Counted from the first letter of the stretch, positions 31,690 to 44,639 are shown. The stretch: 64,000 nucleotides of DNA from Gibbula magus (GCA_936450465.1 OW388297.1:59586581-59650580); one strand, 5' to 3'. Made by a program: numbers and translations. The notes: generated from the sequence alone by a model not told the origin.

Positions 31690-32470
31690 TTTAGCACTTT
31701 TCTAAAAATAAGACCATATATCAACAGATGTCAATAATACATCATGAGGACATTACAAGCCACTCATTCACGCGAAGGCAAATGAGTTGATAGGTATCAG
31801 AATGTTTTCTACTATGGTAAATACCAGAGAGAAGACAATTGCAAAGTTGAAAACACCACAAATAAAGAAGCATGAACTAAAATAGTCCTGTCAGCAATTC
31901 ATTGTGGCTATTTACGGTGTAGGGTAGGGAAGGGTAGAACGTCATGATCGAATCCCGTGAAATATGACAATTTGTGGTTTTGGATATTTGTAAATTGAGC
32001 ACAAACTTACAAGAACTTAAAACAATTTAAGACTTAATTTGAGAGTCTTGAGAAGCACATGAACGTTGAGTACCAAATGAGCAGCGCCAGTTATAACCTC
32101 GTTCTGTACCTATACATAATGCTGTCACATAAGAAAGCAACAACTCCCATCTTTTACCGTATTTTGTGATCAGCAATTGCACCCAGATGATAAGCGGACA
32201 CTGTACCAAGCGAGCTACATCCCTTGTGTAATGGCTATAGATTTAGTATTATATACAAATAATTTTGCATTCCTCAAAACATAGGTGTGGATTGTGCAGA
32301 ATCATGGTTATATAGAATCGCATTCGTATAAACTACTTTGTCAATAAACCATCGAAATAATCAGTTTGTCGTAATTGAGAAATGCTACTACCAAACACCC
32401 TACACGATGATATCTATATACTTACCAACACAAACCTCTTCATCAATGTTATTACAATTAACGGCACATC
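31690..32470. other. Unassigned sequence
   Basis: No supported gene or repeat between the Penelope remnant and the next TIR element. Confidence 0.35.
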
Positions 32471-32477
32471 GTATTAC

Positions 32478-35280
32478 AATAGACCGATCCTTTAAGCCCT
32501 GCCCCTACGAGCTTTCAACCAATCAGCGCGCGGTATTATTGACCTACTGAGGCGAGATTACTTCCTCAACAAGCAACATGGCGAGTTCTCTGCCTGACGG
32601 AAGGGAAGTCGTCGATACGTTTTCCGAATGAAATCAGCCTTGTCATGCATTACATATCGATGACACTGTGTTTGAAGCTTGATAGGTTGACCCACCTAAT
32701 CGGAAATGCACATGAAATAAACTATTTGTCATCCAGATCGGAGATACAATCACAAAATGAGGATCGAGGTGAGTGCATGCCAAGCTTGGTTTGTTTACAT
32801 CAAAAACGGGAAAATATCTGTTTACAATGCGTAAACACAAGTTGCTATTTTAGGTTCATGGTGACTTTATCACAGGCCGATTTATTGAACAGAATATGTG
32901 TTTTTTTATATTCTACAAACATCTATGAACAAAGTTTTGAAAGTAAACACATTTACACTTTCCTGGTGTTTTCAGGATTCAGGAAACCATATCATGTCAC
33001 TTTAGTCAGTTCTGTACTGTAGGCCTTGTGTAAACACATTTCTATGCCTACTGTACAGGTCTACACAACAATGACAGTTTGATCTACAGTCAACACAAAT
33101 TAAATTAATTTATAAATCAATGAAATACTGTAATGAAATTGGAATTTAGTTAGCCAATCGCAGGTAAGCTTTAAATGTGTACATATATAATATTAAGAAA
33201 ACTTTATTGAACTCCACAAAATAAATAACAATATTATGATCTAAATATTTTCAAGTTTGATTTAATCATCATACTAAATTGATTTGGTTTTATATTTTCA
33301 GATTCCAAATGTGTGACACCTGGATGGGATAACAGATTAAATCAGCATTTGTTTGAAGTGTCATCAAGGCTAAACATTTGATGCAATAAAGCAATTGGTT
33401 AGCATAGTAAGTATGAACATATAACACCATTTAGTAATTACATGTAATCCATTTGATCCCAATAATACATATTTTGCAAATAGGGAACATTTTATTTTAT
33501 ATATAAATACTTAAGTTCTCATATAATAATAATAGTCTGACAAGGGTGAATTTTAATGTCTATTGATAAGAATGAATCATGTTGTTATGACTAGCTAAAG
33601 CTTTCCCTTACATGTACAATTGATTAAAAGCATAGGCAGCAGCTTAAACTTAAATTAAAAGTGTTATCATAAATTTCAACAAGTAAAAAATATTTATTAA
33701 TTTACCTTGAACCATTTGTTATTTGGATTCATTAAGAATAATCTGTTAATAGTCATTTTAAAAAGAATTATTTATTTAATATGCTTCTGAGACTTTTGGG
33801 ATTTATCATTGCTTTTACTCACTTGGAAAGTGTGGAAAATTGGAAATTATATGATGACTTTATATGAATACAATTTAATTTTCAATTTGCCAGAATATTT
33901 TCAAGTTCACAATAAGATAACAATTAAGAGAATGATATCAATAATTGTACAAACTTTATGCATGGTAGCAATTATCATTTAATTTTTCAGACTCACAAGA
34001 TCAGAAGAAATAGAGTATCAAGCTGAACATCCTTTTGAATCTCTTTTGAATGACAACGTGTACCTTATTTGTTGTTTTGTATAGGATAATAAATGTACTT
34101 ATTGATTGTTAATTATCTTATATATTTATGAATATAATAAACCCCAAAACTCTACATAAAATATGATTTTAAAGTTTTTAATTTAACAGGTTGTTAAATA
34201 TCAGAATATTAAATCATGATATACATTTTTATGGTGTTAACATGTAAATCATCTTCAGTGAAAGGAAGAGTTCATAATAATTTTGTTACATATTTTCATG
34301 ATTTATTGAATGATTATTATAAATGGTATTTTGCTTATACTTACAAGTTATACATATAGCAGCACAGATTTATCTTGATTTCATTTTACAATATTGAAAC
34401 ATAGTAAGCAGCTTTACATACATAAACATTACATTACTTTAACTCTAGAAATTCAACATAATATTTGCAAGATGATTGCAGGTGTTCAGTTAGTGTGGAA
34501 AACGCATAGTCAGTCAGGGTAATATTTTCTTATGCTAGTAATTTACAACCGTTATTGAATAATTATATATTAGATGGCTTATTTGCAAAACAATATAAAC
34601 AAAACTGAAGTGAAACGATATAAACGATTGGAGACTAAAGGGATATAAGTCTGAAATGCACATGTCTGTCTAACACTTATACTTTGGAAATGTTGTCAAC
34701 AAACGGAGAAACTGAACAACTTTAATTTTGTTTTTGTATATCAACATTCAGGTAAAATAAAACGTATCGTGTGTTGAAGAACATTTAATATCTGACTGTT
34801 CCATGTGTTTCTATAAATAAACCAAAAACATGGTTTGAAGGACACACACGTTCGAAGTTAGGATTTCTTCAGGACAGCATTCATTAAATAAATATGACAA
34901 CATATACTGAGTTAACCACCATATTTTTCTGACATAAAATATATGCAAGTCAAGACAAAATTGCAGTTAATGCATTCAATTTCGGCCTTGGCAAAGTACA
35001 TTTCTGGCATTTTATATCGTTAGGGTAGACTAGTATTTTGTGATCTAAATATCATTTCAACGTAGATTGTATTCTAAAATTTACAGTTTGGTTATCAAAA
35101 GACATCATTATTTTCATTTTAGTCGTTTCCGTGACATGACAAAGCTTAAAACCGCCATAGTCGCCGGCAGAATATGTCGTTCTCAGCAAAAAGCCCTTCG
35201 GACACTTCCGCATGTTTGTCCGAGGTTGACTGTTGATAGGGACGGTTGCTATGGGGCAGGGTTTAATAGATCGGTCTATT
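32478..35280. mobile_element. 2.8-kb TIR element, non-autonomous
   Basis: The left end AATAGACCGATCCTTTAAGC matches the reverse complement of the right end AATAGACCGATCTATTAAAC, with CCTGCCCC following in both. TAC abuts each end (32475-32477 and 35281-35283), suggesting a 3-bp duplication. Near the left end there is a CCAATCAG box (32519-32526) and an ATGGCG context at 32578 with a 17-codon frame only. The interior (33.0-35.0 kb) is AT-rich with no transposase. A 3-bp duplication would fit Harbinger-type elements, but TAC is not their usual TWA. Confidence 0.6.
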
Positions 35281-35309
35281 TACCGCACATTTGATTTGAA
35301 CATGTCACC

Positions 35310-35440
35310 GCATCCCCTTTTACAATTTACCGCCCTTATCTATATTACATTGTACGTGTTTTTATTACAATTTACCGCAGTATTACATTTTAAAGCATTT
35401 ATTACATTTTACTGCGTTTATTACAATTTACGTCCTAACA
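35310..35440. repeat. Degenerate short tandem repeat (TTTATTACAATTTACCGC-like)
   Basis: About five imperfect units at 20-25 bp spacing: CAATTTACCGCCC, ACAATTTACCGCAG, ACATTTTAAAGC, ACATTTTACTGCG, ACAATTTACGTCC. It lies directly after the TIR element. Confidence 0.5.
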
Positions 35441-35903
35441 AAAGCTCCTACAGAAATAAGTAGCAATAACTTTGAATCCGTTTGACCTATTTGCACTTTA
35501 AAGAATTTGATAGCCATATACAACCAATACTCTTGTAAGTTTCGGAGATGTCGGGTTGTATAAGATATGGGCATATGGAAATAGTCACCTTATTGCCTGT
35601 AAAATAAATCAAAATGTCGGTTCACAAAATAAAAGGCGAGTGAGGCCTATACTCATAGTATACTTATCAACTCTTATTATATAACCATGTAAAGTAAATG
35701 TAAAGTATTGCACTGTGAATTCCGTATTACACGGCTGGCGGTTCTACTTTCACTGAACTTCGACAATTCTCGGAATTGTCCATGCTGTACATTGTTTTCC
35801 TGTTTTAATCTTCGAAATTTATCTTTCGATATTACTGCTGGTAACTTTTCAATTGATTAAAGTATTGACTTGGATTTGGGCAAAGTATTAACAACACAAG
35901 TAA

Positions 35904-36110
35904 AGTGCCGGACAAAAGTCATGGGAGTAAAATTGCAGTATTCCCGCGATCGTGTCGGAGCACAGTTGGGTCGTGATTGCATTATTACTGCGGTAGGGTC
36001 GCGACTCTCTCGCGCTGATTTAGCGTGTCTCTCGCAAGAATTACAATCTGATTGCGTTAATGTAGGCGGGGCTATTCCGATGCGGTCAGGTCGCAAATTA
36101 AGCCGTTAAT
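35904..36110 (+). repeat. Tc1/mariner-like end, left partner of a 9-kb-spaced inverted repeat
   Basis: AGTGCCGGACAAAAGTCA (35904-35921) is the exact complement of 44854-44871. Downstream both sides share weaker similarity (TTGCAG, ATTACTGC, GATTGC, GGCGGGG), so these are end regions of related elements. The style AGTGCCGGACAAAAGTCA resembles Tc1/mariner termini. Confidence 0.45.
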
Positions 36111-37048
36111 AGCTGATTGGTTTACTACTGTAGTGGGCGGGAGTAAATTTGTTTAGAAATGCACATTTACGGGCATGCACATTTACGGGCAAAGGATTGA
36201 TGATTGACGCCAAATAGATACAATACTGTTATGTTGTTGAATTTACCGGAAGTGACATTACTTACATCTTTTCAGTTTGAATGAGATAATCAATTTATCA
36301 AAGTGTTACAAGTGAAACATTGATGCATACACGATTTAAAATGCGGCATAAAAGAACTTATACGTGTTTAACGACCAACCTTTCTTTGGCTTATGAGACA
36401 ATGTTAAAAACCTATCACATATATACATAACACATAAAGTGTCAAGTAACGGTAAGACGTAGAAGGTTAAACCGAAATAAGGATAACTGTATAATGATAA
36501 ATTAATAAATAAAGTAACAGACGGTCTTCTTAAAACTACTTCTTTCAGTTGTTTTTTTTTTTTTTAAAGTTTGTAACATCAAGTGCAGTATAGAAAATAG
36601 ATTATTAACTATATTAGTAAAATCGTGCGTTTGAGAATCTAAAGAATTAAAACGAAGATATGAATGAAACTGCATTCTAACAGGAAGTGTATTTCAGACT
36701 TCACTTTATCACAAAAGGGAAGGGAGGCAATTTCGATCGTTTAGATGCAGGATACTTGCAACGTGTACATATGGAGAATGCGCATAATTAACGTTTTTCA
36801 TGACAAGTATTTCCCCTCGATAACACAACAGTGTCAATGTAAATGGACTAATGTTAAAATAGTGTTTCTCCAAGTGCATACATGTCATTCAAGTAGATAT
36901 CTCACAAGATATAATATAAAAGAATTCTGTGTTCAATTACTTTCATATTTCGGCAGAACCGATTTAAAATACTATTGGGTACACTGTGTTTTGATAGGTG
37001 TACGGGACTGTAAGACCCTTGTACACTCAGTATTTGCATGAGGCACCA
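36111..37048. other. Unassigned sequence
   Basis: A small direct repeat GCACATTTACGGGC occurs twice in a row at 36160-36192. A T-run lies near 36551. No supported gene. Confidence 0.4.
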
Positions 37049-40000
37049 GAACAGAACAGAACAGAACAGAACAGAACAGAAATTTTATTCTCGAAAATCA
37101 CACAAAGTGACACAGAGAACATACAGCATTTAAACACATACTAAAACAGTGTACAAAGTCCAGCTTTGATAAATTGAGCAATTTTAGAGTTAAGTGGCGA
37201 ATAATCACATTTCATTAAATAAATAATTTTTTCAATATGAGGATGTTTACAGAAGTATTGGGGAAGGAATTGACATCTGAGGGAATGTAGGGCTGGGCAG
37301 TATAATAAAAAGTGAAGTTCATCGCATACAATAGTTGTACAAAATTGACAGGTTCTATTACATTTTGGAATGCCGGACCAACGTCCTGTTTCAATGGGAA
37401 GCCTATGGTTTGAAGTTCTAAATTTAGTTAGCCAGCGTCTGTAATGGTTAGGTAATTGTAACAAATATGATTCTAAAAATATTGATTGCTTGTACATTGT
37501 ATAGTAATAACCTTTTGACGACTCCACAGCAGAGCGCCACCACAATTGCTTAAACTGATCTATGAGAATAAATTGTACATTATTTTTAAGCCAAGCAATG
37601 CTAGGTACAGAGTGGGAGAGCCAAATATAATACAATCCAGTTTCCTCCAGGATACGCTTAACACTTGACAATAATGGAAAACTAAAATCCGAATTTGAAG
37701 AATACAAGTTGTACATCACATTGTAAAAAATGCTATTTAATTTGCCATTACAACATATTATTTTAGCCCAATTTGTTATAATTTTAACTTTTACATATAT
37801 ACTGATTGGGTACCTACCTAGTTCACCGTAAACCATGAAATCTGGAGTTGATTGCTTTACATTTAAAATATATTTGCAAAATTTAAGATGGACACGTTCG
37901 ATGATGGTAACATTTTCAAACCCCCAAACTTCGGCTCCGTAAAGGAGAATAGGCTTGACAAGATTATCAAATAATTTCAGTTGGCAGTCTATTGGAATAT
38001 CAAGTTGACGAATGCACTTGAAAATAACAAACATAGCTTTATTAGCTTGTACAGTAAGGCGCTTAATTGCTTTAACGAACCTACCATTACCAGTGAAAAG
38101 AACACCAAGATACAGATATTCATTTGCAATGTCAATAGATGTACCATTAAACATAAAGTTGTATTTCTTTTTACAATATCCTTTTGAAAATATAACAACC
38201 TTTGTTTTTTCTAAATTTACACTAAGTTTCCAAATTTTACAATATTGATTAAACACATTTAGAGCATGTTGTAACCCATCGCTTGTTTCCGCTAATATGA
38301 CAGTATCGTCTGCATAAAGTAATATCAATAATTTCATAAAAATACCAAGCTGGTCCTCAATAAGCTTATTTACATGTTCAAGGCCAGTTACATCATGTTG
38401 GTGAAAGAAACACTCAAGGTCATTTATGTACAGAGCAAACAGGAATGGGGATAAATTTTCACCTTGTCTAACCCCAATATTACATGGAAAGGCATTTGTT
38501 ATTACATCATCATGTACCACTCTAGACTTTATATGCTCATACATATTCTTTATAATACAGAAACATTTCCCACCGATGTTATTTTGAATTAATTTATACC
38601 AAAGGCCGCTTCTCCAAACAGTGTCAAAGGCTTTACTGAAATCAACAAAAACACAAAAGAGTTTCTTTTTCAAATTTTGATAAATGTCAATTAAAGATTT
38701 AAGGACATTAGTTTGATCCATCGTAGAATAGTTACTTCTAAAACCGGCTTGTGCCTTACTTATCAAATCAATTTTGTCTGAGTACTTTTGTAATCGTACA
38801 CTTAAAATTGAAGTAAAAAGCTTTCCCAAACAACTTAATAAAGAAATCCCCCGGTAGTTACATGGTTGAGCAGGGTCCCCTTTGTTTTTGTAAATTGGTT
38901 TTATATAACCAACCAGCCAAGCTTCTGGCATTACACCATTGTTTAACACAGAATTAAACAGCTTTACAAATACAGGCATTAAAACATGGATGGTAGCCTT
39001 AATATACTCATTATATACATTGTCAATACCACAAGCCTTATTATTACGTAATTTGCTTGCTGCTGAGTATATTTCCTCTTCAGTTATATCACAATCAAGC
39101 TCTTCAACAGAAGGCAATTCACTCGCATCCAAGCTTACATTGTCATCAAATTCACATTCATTCAACTCTTTAAAATATTCATATAAGGTATTTACATCGA
39201 CTGAGGGCTTTTCGGGCTTCTTATTGAAAGATTTTAATAAACTCCAAAACTCTTTAGGATTTTTATCTTTTGTTTCCCTTAGGGTTTTTGTGCATTTGCA
39301 TTTATAAACTTTATAAGATCTTTTAAGAATTTTACTATAATGTTTACTCGAATGTAAAAAAGCCGAACGATTCTGGGCACCATGGTATTTACCATATATT
39401 TTTTTGCTTTTATGATAATTTTTACGAGCCAATCTGCATTCCTGATTAAACCATGGTTTGGAATTTGCCTTAAATTTATTACATTTACGTTTAGTGCCCA
39501 TAGTAGCCGCTGCTGAGGAAATAAGTTTGTCATTAATAAGATTGGTAGCAAAATCAATGCACTCCTCCACATTGCTTACATCAAGTTCGTCGATTCTCTT
39601 ACAAATATCTTCTACAAATGCCTGGTCAAATTGCTGTACAAATGCATCTTCTTTAACTGGGTCCCACTTTTTAACCAAACTTTTAGTCCTTTTTGGCAGG
39701 CTTGAGTCCCATACTCCCGGGCAAAATGAATCAACATTATCTGTTTTACATGAAAATGCTATGCTGCAATGTACATCAGAGTAACTAGGGTCGAATTCAC
39801 ACACTTTGAAGTCTGTTATGTGAGGAAGTAGATCCGCAGTTGCTATACAATAATCCACTACACTGGCGTCTTTACACGTTAGTGACCCATTGGCTTTGTC
39901 TTCACCGATTCGTCCGTTAGCAATGAACAAGCTCGTGTTTTTACATACGTTTAACAGTTTATAACCATGAGCGTTTGTTGAACGGTCCATTGATTTCCTC

Positions 40001-40161
40001 GATAAGTTTATTCCTGCGTTCTTCAGTGCGTTTACTGATTGGAACATGCTATTGTCCATATCACGTTTGATAAAATCATCCATTTCCACATAATCGGATA
40101 AATTTCTGGTGCGTGCGTTGAGGTCACCAGTTACACTGACATATCTTGTAAGACTACTCAT
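37049..40161 (-). mobile_element. Young 5'-truncated LINE with TTCTG tail
   Basis: The coding strand is minus. The 3' end on the plus strand is an (ACAGA)n run at 37049-37080, meaning the element ends in TTCTG repeats. The long intact frame and clean simple-repeat tail indicate recent retrotransposition. The 5' end falls inside the endonuclease, so it was truncated at insertion. Confidence 0.88.
37141..40161 (-). CDS. LINE ORF2: partial AP endonuclease, reverse transcriptase, zinc knuckle (1006 codons)
   Basis: A protein that nicks DNA and copies its own RNA into the break. The N-terminal ~130 residues are the second half of an APE-type endonuclease: VTGDLNART (GDFNAR-type block), SLTCKDASVVDYCI and YSDVHCSIAFS with the catalytic Asp-His. 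The RT covers roughly residues 400-690: YIKPIYKNKGDPAQPCNYRG, KAQAGFRSNYSTMDQ, FVDFSKAFDTVW, GVRQGENLSPFLFALYINDL and LLILLYADDTVI (YADD intact). The C-terminus has CQFCTTIVCDELHFLLYC, a C-x2-C-H-C knuckle. The endonuclease start is missing, and so is any ORF1, so the copy is not autonomous. Close kin of the fragment at 14045-14905. Clade: APE-type LINE of the I/Nimb/Jockey side; exact clade uncertain. Confidence 0.88.
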   Translation of the reverse strand: MSSLTRYVSVTGDLNARTRNLSDYVEMDDFIKRDMDNSMFQSVNALKNAGINLSRKSMDRSTNAHGYKLLNVCKNTSLFIANGRIGEDKANGSLTCKDASVVDYCIATADLLPHITDFKVCEFDPSYSDVHCSIAFSCKTDNVDSFCPGVWDSSLPKRTKSLVKKWDPVKEDAFVQQFDQAFVEDICKRIDELDVSNVEECIDFATNLINDKLISSAAATMGTKRKCNKFKANSKPWFNQECRLARKNYHKSKKIYGKYHGAQNRSAFLHSSKHYSKILKRSYKVYKCKCTKTLRETKDKNPKEFWSLLKSFNKKPEKPSVDVNTLYEYFKELNECEFDDNVSLDASELPSVEELDCDITEEEIYSAASKLRNNKACGIDNVYNEYIKATIHVLMPVFVKLFNSVLNNGVMPEAWLVGYIKPIYKNKGDPAQPCNYRGISLLSCLGKLFTSILSVRLQKYSDKIDLISKAQAGFRSNYSTMDQTNVLKSLIDIYQNLKKKLFCVFVDFSKAFDTVWRSGLWYKLIQNNIGGKCFCIIKNMYEHIKSRVVHDDVITNAFPCNIGVRQGENLSPFLFALYINDLECFFHQHDVTGLEHVNKLIEDQLGIFMKLLILLYADDTVILAETSDGLQHALNVFNQYCKIWKLSVNLEKTKVVIFSKGYCKKKYNFMFNGTSIDIANEYLYLGVLFTGNGRFVKAIKRLTVQANKAMFVIFKCIRQLDIPIDCQLKLFDNLVKPILLYGAEVWGFENVTIIERVHLKFCKYILNVKQSTPDFMVYGELGRYPISIYVKVKIITNWAKIICCNGKLNSIFYNVMYNLYSSNSDFSFPLLSSVKRILEETGLYYIWLSHSVPSIAWLKNNVQFILIDQFKQLWWRSAVESSKGYYYTMYKQSIFLESYLLQLPNHYRRWLTKFRTSNHRLPIETGRWSGIPKCNRTCQFCTTIVCDELHFLLYCPALHSLRCQFLPQYFCKHPHIEKIIYLMKCDYSPLNSKIAQFIKAGLCTLF

Positions 40162-40359
40162 AGTTATGATACCCCTATGGCACCCCTATGCCCATTGCAT
40201 CACCGTGTCTACCACCTCCCATTCCATCTATAAACGATGGCAATTAGCTTTGATCACATCAAAGGATATCGCCGCGTATGGCGCGCGTACCTGCAAGCTT
40301 TTGGATCTCGTGATCTACTTCAGGTTTGTCTGGAGTTAATATCCCGACTTTCATAACCT

Positions 40360-40475
40360 CATGGTGGGTTGTTCGATGTCTTACCTGTTTAGTTTTATTT
40401 ATATATGTACATATTTATTATAATGAAATCGAGGTGTGACTTGAATAAAATATATGTTTGTTTGTAAACGTTCGT
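40360..40475 (+). repeat. LINE 3' tail
   Basis: AACCTCATGGTGGGTTGTTCGA, then an AT-rich stretch, TCGAGGTGTGACTTGAATAAA and TTTG repeats. The same order is seen at 42380-42500. Confidence 0.5.
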
Positions 40476-40791
40476 GACCAATTAGGACAACAATTTGGTC
40501 ACTGGTCATTGTTTAAGCTAATTCCTTAACGTTATTTTGTACACTCAATTATACCGAATTATGTTAAGTACACAATGCAAAAATTATATAACACAAAGCC
40601 ATATTTGTAAATATGTATACATACATATTTGTAAATCGTGATGTACATGCTCATTGAGTACGTATATGTTACGTTATGTTTCTGCAGTGTATGCAACGTT
40701 TTCTGTTCTGTAATCGTCACTAAATTGTTTCACTATGTGTTTGCATTAGAGAGACTGTCTTTCTTGTTTTCCGATCCCGTCCTAATAAATA

Positions 40792-41277
40792 CAGTACCTG
40801 GCCAAAAGTGATTCATCAAAACTGAAATTCCCAGAGACTTTCATGTTAATTAACCTTTGCAAAATAATTGTTTTTAATTAGTGTTTTGGCTGGATTGGTT
40901 ACAAAAGGTATCTATAAGTTGTGAAATCATCTTAGTTATATAACCATTATTTCCATTTTATATTCGGATGACAATAAAGAAAATTACTGTTATTTAAACA
41001 ACAAAGTCAGAAAATAACGGCAAATTTATCATGTTCAACATGGCGGTCGAAGGAGCAGCGGTATTAAAAGCTGTACATATGTCGCTTAATCAGTTGTCAT
41101 TCGGACACTCGTCGACGGAAGGATAAAAGTTAATTATGTTTGCATAGCAGATAAGATCCTTGCTGTGTACAATAAGTAAACATTAAAATGAATTCTTCTT
41201 TATTTATGAAAATTATTCTTGCACAGGTTAAGTCTATGGGGTTTCAGCTTTGATGACTCACTTTTGGATGGGTACTG
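40792..41277. mobile_element. Tc1/mariner-type MITE (486 bp)
   Basis: The left end CAGTACCTGGCCAAAAGTGA pairs with the right end CAGTACCCATCCAAAAGTGA on the minus strand. The TIR continues with TCATCAAA(A/G)CTGAAA and extends to about 45 bp. TA flanks both ends (40790-40791 and 41278-41279). Non-coding interior. Confidence 0.8.
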
Positions 41278-41279
41278 TA

Positions 41280-42029
41280 TCTTTAAATCAAAAGTTAACA
41301 TGAGATCAGTCCTTTGAAGAATGAGAGAAGGGTGCGATTTGTTGTATCATGCATTACCCAGTGCAATATATTCAAATATGATGACATAAAAATACACACA
41401 TAACTTTAACTGTAAAAAGTAAGTTTGTTAATATTAATTTCATTTACACTTGTTATCATTGTGTTAACCATCTCCTCTCCTTACTGTTTAAATATCTATT
41501 CGTATGTGATACGTGGTTAACAGTGTCTCATTAGCTAAAACTCGCTGGTGGGTAAACATATTTTAATTCATTTATGTCATATTAATAATCATGTATTTTT
41601 TTGTCGGTCTGCATGCCTGTCTATGGCGAAAATAAATCATGTTATCTTTCTCACTGTGTGTATTACGATAGAGGCACCGTTCACTCACACACGTTATGTA
41701 ATATAAGAGACCATGCAGGTGGCGAATTCACTCAGGCGTAGATTACCGTTACCGCGGACCCGACCTTTTGGGGATTGTAACAACACACAGGTCGGGACGC
41801 AGGGTTTAATCGGTAGGGTCGACTGGTTCTCAACAAATCTCTTTTTTCGTTTTTGAGTGAACATATTTCACGCATTCCACATTTTATCGAAAACCAGTGC
41901 GTTAATCCCTTAAAACAACATCCTTGTCACAACACCAAACTTCAAAGGATTTCTACCTCGACCCCAAGGTCGAACTGGGGGGACTACCCCCGCGAACACA
42001 TGTAACTAATCCTGCTACCCTGCTAACCC
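41280..42029. other. Unassigned sequence
   Basis: No gene. A GC-rich patch at 41745-41830 contains the inverted pair CCCGACC / GGTCGGG, possibly a remnant of a structured repeat. Confidence 0.35.
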
Positions 42030-42510
42030 ATTGTCAGACAGACAAACAGACAGACAGACTGATTGTTTATTAGAATCTCACCTCAATTTGTTAACATTAA
42101 ATACAAAGCAAGAGTATAAATATATAAACAAGTGAGGCACCCATAAATGGGTTATGAGAGATTAAAACTGTCGCAAGTTTAAACAATTAAAATAATAACC
42201 ATAAATACCTTGTATTGTTGACATTTCGAAATGTTTCACATATACAACCTGTACTATTATCGTCTTGATAATTAACCAATTATATACATTGTACATATAT
42301 AAGTGACACACGCATAGAACGAAACATTTTATATGTTCTGTGTCTTAATGTTTATCTGTATATACATCAATGTTAGTGTGTCTCTCGTAACCCTCAATGG
42401 GTGGCTCGTCAATATCTTAAATGTATGTATCTATGTATGTATTTGTGTAATATTTTTCGAGGTGAGACCTAAATAAATGATCTGTCTGTCTGTATGCCTG
42501 TCTACCAAAT
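42030..42510. repeat. Two LINE tails in head-to-head inverted orientation
   Basis: Plus strand, 42370-42505: TCTCTCGTAACCC, ATGGGTGGCTC, GAGGTGAGACCTAAATAAAT, then a TCTG/TGTC microsatellite. Minus strand, from 42170 down to 42033: TCTCTCATAACCC, ATGGGTGCCTC, GAGGTGAGATTCTAATAAAC, then the same microsatellite type. The two 3' ends face outward. Confidence 0.6.
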
Positions 42511-42639
42511 ATATACATTGTACATATATAAGTGATACGAACGAAACATTTTAAATCCATAACTTGAATGTAGCCAAAAACGAAGTAATTTACATTTGGG
42601 AATTGGACACGGTAGGTTCGTTAGACCGGTGATTTTTTT

Positions 42640-42765
42640 TCGGGACGAGTCCCTTTCGAGATTTTAACCTACATCCTCAATATAAGGCACCAACCGGCAT
42701 CAATGACTGTACCAACAGTGTACCTATTCGGCCACCGGTACCTCGATAAACTTATCACTTGAATG
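42640..42765 (-). repeat. Possible tRNA-derived SINE remnant
   Basis: On the minus strand GTGGCCGAATAGGT resembles an A box. TAGGTTAAAATCTCG, about 75 bases on, resembles a decayed B box. No acceptor pairing. Confidence 0.35.
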
Positions 42766-44639
42766 ACAAACATCAAAACTGTAGATAGAGGGAATAACCA
42801 GTATAGGTGTCTGAACGAATGTCCCTGCGTTTGTATCACACACTATTGGAAAATCAAATTAACTTTAATTAGTTCGATATTACTTGTTACAGAGAGATAG
42901 AGGGATAACTAGTTTATTAAAGTGTCGCGCATAAACTCACTGTACAATACAATGTAAAGGGTAATGCTTATGAGACTCATATTACAGTTTTTAAATATAT
43001 GACTAGTATAAAAAAAATTAAAAAATTGAGCGTGACTATTTACCCGGCGAGACACAATGAAGGCGAATATGCAAACTGCTTAAAACAAGGGACGGGTTGT
43101 GTATTGAAAACGTGCATTCAGTCGTTAGCGATAAATGATTATACAGGATGGATTACGTAACATAGGCACGGGTTTATAATAATACGCGTCACCCGTTGAT
43201 CCGTTTGAAACATGTGCTTTGGATTGAAATTGTGATCTGTTGATGCTTATTTTCTATTGAGATAATGTTGTTTTCATGGTACTATTTCCACTAGTCAGAG
43301 TTAACATGATACTTTGTTAGCTGTAAGACTCAAGCTTCTTAAAAACTTGAAAATATTCACACTTCACCTTGGCTAACGCTCAGGTACGTGTTACATACAT
43401 TGATAGTGTCAGAGACGGTACGCTACGGAATATTACGGTTCATTCAACCCAATGGAGACATGCTTATTCCAAATGACGTGCGGTTAATTACCTAGTGTAA
43501 TTATCAGAAAAGTTAAAGTATTCGACCTGATTTATAAAGAAATGCCGAGCCTATTTGAATTGCTTAGGACGCACGATCATAAAATACTTAAAATTCTTTT
43601 GATTGGCATTTTATTTAACGTCGTGACGACAATATATGTATATATACTTCCTTAACTTTGATATTCGAATTGAAATGTAATTGCATCCGCATGTTTTTTA
43701 TATACATGATTACATAACAAAGACAAATCTGTGGGTGTTTAACACTTAAATCCCATATAACGATGTAAATGTAACGACGCCCTTACAAAATATGTTATTG
43801 TTAATGTTAATTGAAATATTATTGTTTTATATTCTTCACTGGAGGGTGGTTATGGTTTCTGGGATGCTTTGTGATTATATCATCGACAGTGAGTACAGTT
43901 GAACTCCAATTGCAATAATTGATATCACCCATCTATCGTCGGTTCTATATGTCTATACAATTTTAAATTAACACAATAAATGTATAATTCAGCATACTAC
44001 ATCATTTCATTTAGTTTATTGATTATCAAAATGAACTAAGTTCTGAATTTACCCACTTTTAATCCCTTATACAAGCCATGTTAAAACAATATACATCATA
44101 CAAGGATGTTATATGTGTTCAAAGCTCGGCTCCGGGGGAATACGAAACATGCACATGTACATTTCTCTGCTCGAATACATAAACACAACATGTCATTGCT
44201 CAAATCGACCGACCCACAACACCATATGGCACAAACACCAAAATATAACCATAATCATTTTCAAGAAGTTAATTTCTACAGCAAGAATAATTAACACTAC
44301 ACAATGTTTTCACACGAAGTAATTGAACAACTTCTAAGTGCAATATTATGCGGACGACACCATTCACACTTTTTATGAATTCCCCAGTACAATTACTGGT
44401 GGATGCACAGAAAAGCTATTCTCCCCAATCACGTTCATCTTAACATTAACGGGGAATAAGAAAATTAGTTTATTACACACTGTCTCACCCTGTTACAGAA
44501 TCGGACATGCGTACATGTAGGACTTTTGAGTTCCGCGTTTAAATAACAATAATTTCGCTATTGAGACAAATAGTAAATACCACTATATCTGTAGTTAAGT
44601 CACGCAATCTCATTACGGCACAGATGACACATCAATTAT
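42766..44639. other. Unassigned AT-rich sequence
   Basis: No supported gene or repeat. Short open frames near 44106-44520 show no recognisable domain. Confidence 0.4.

Noticed and set aside
32578..32631. Host gene start with CCAAT-box promoter
   Set aside because: The ATGGCG frame closes after 17 codons with no convincing donor site, and it lies inside a TIR element.
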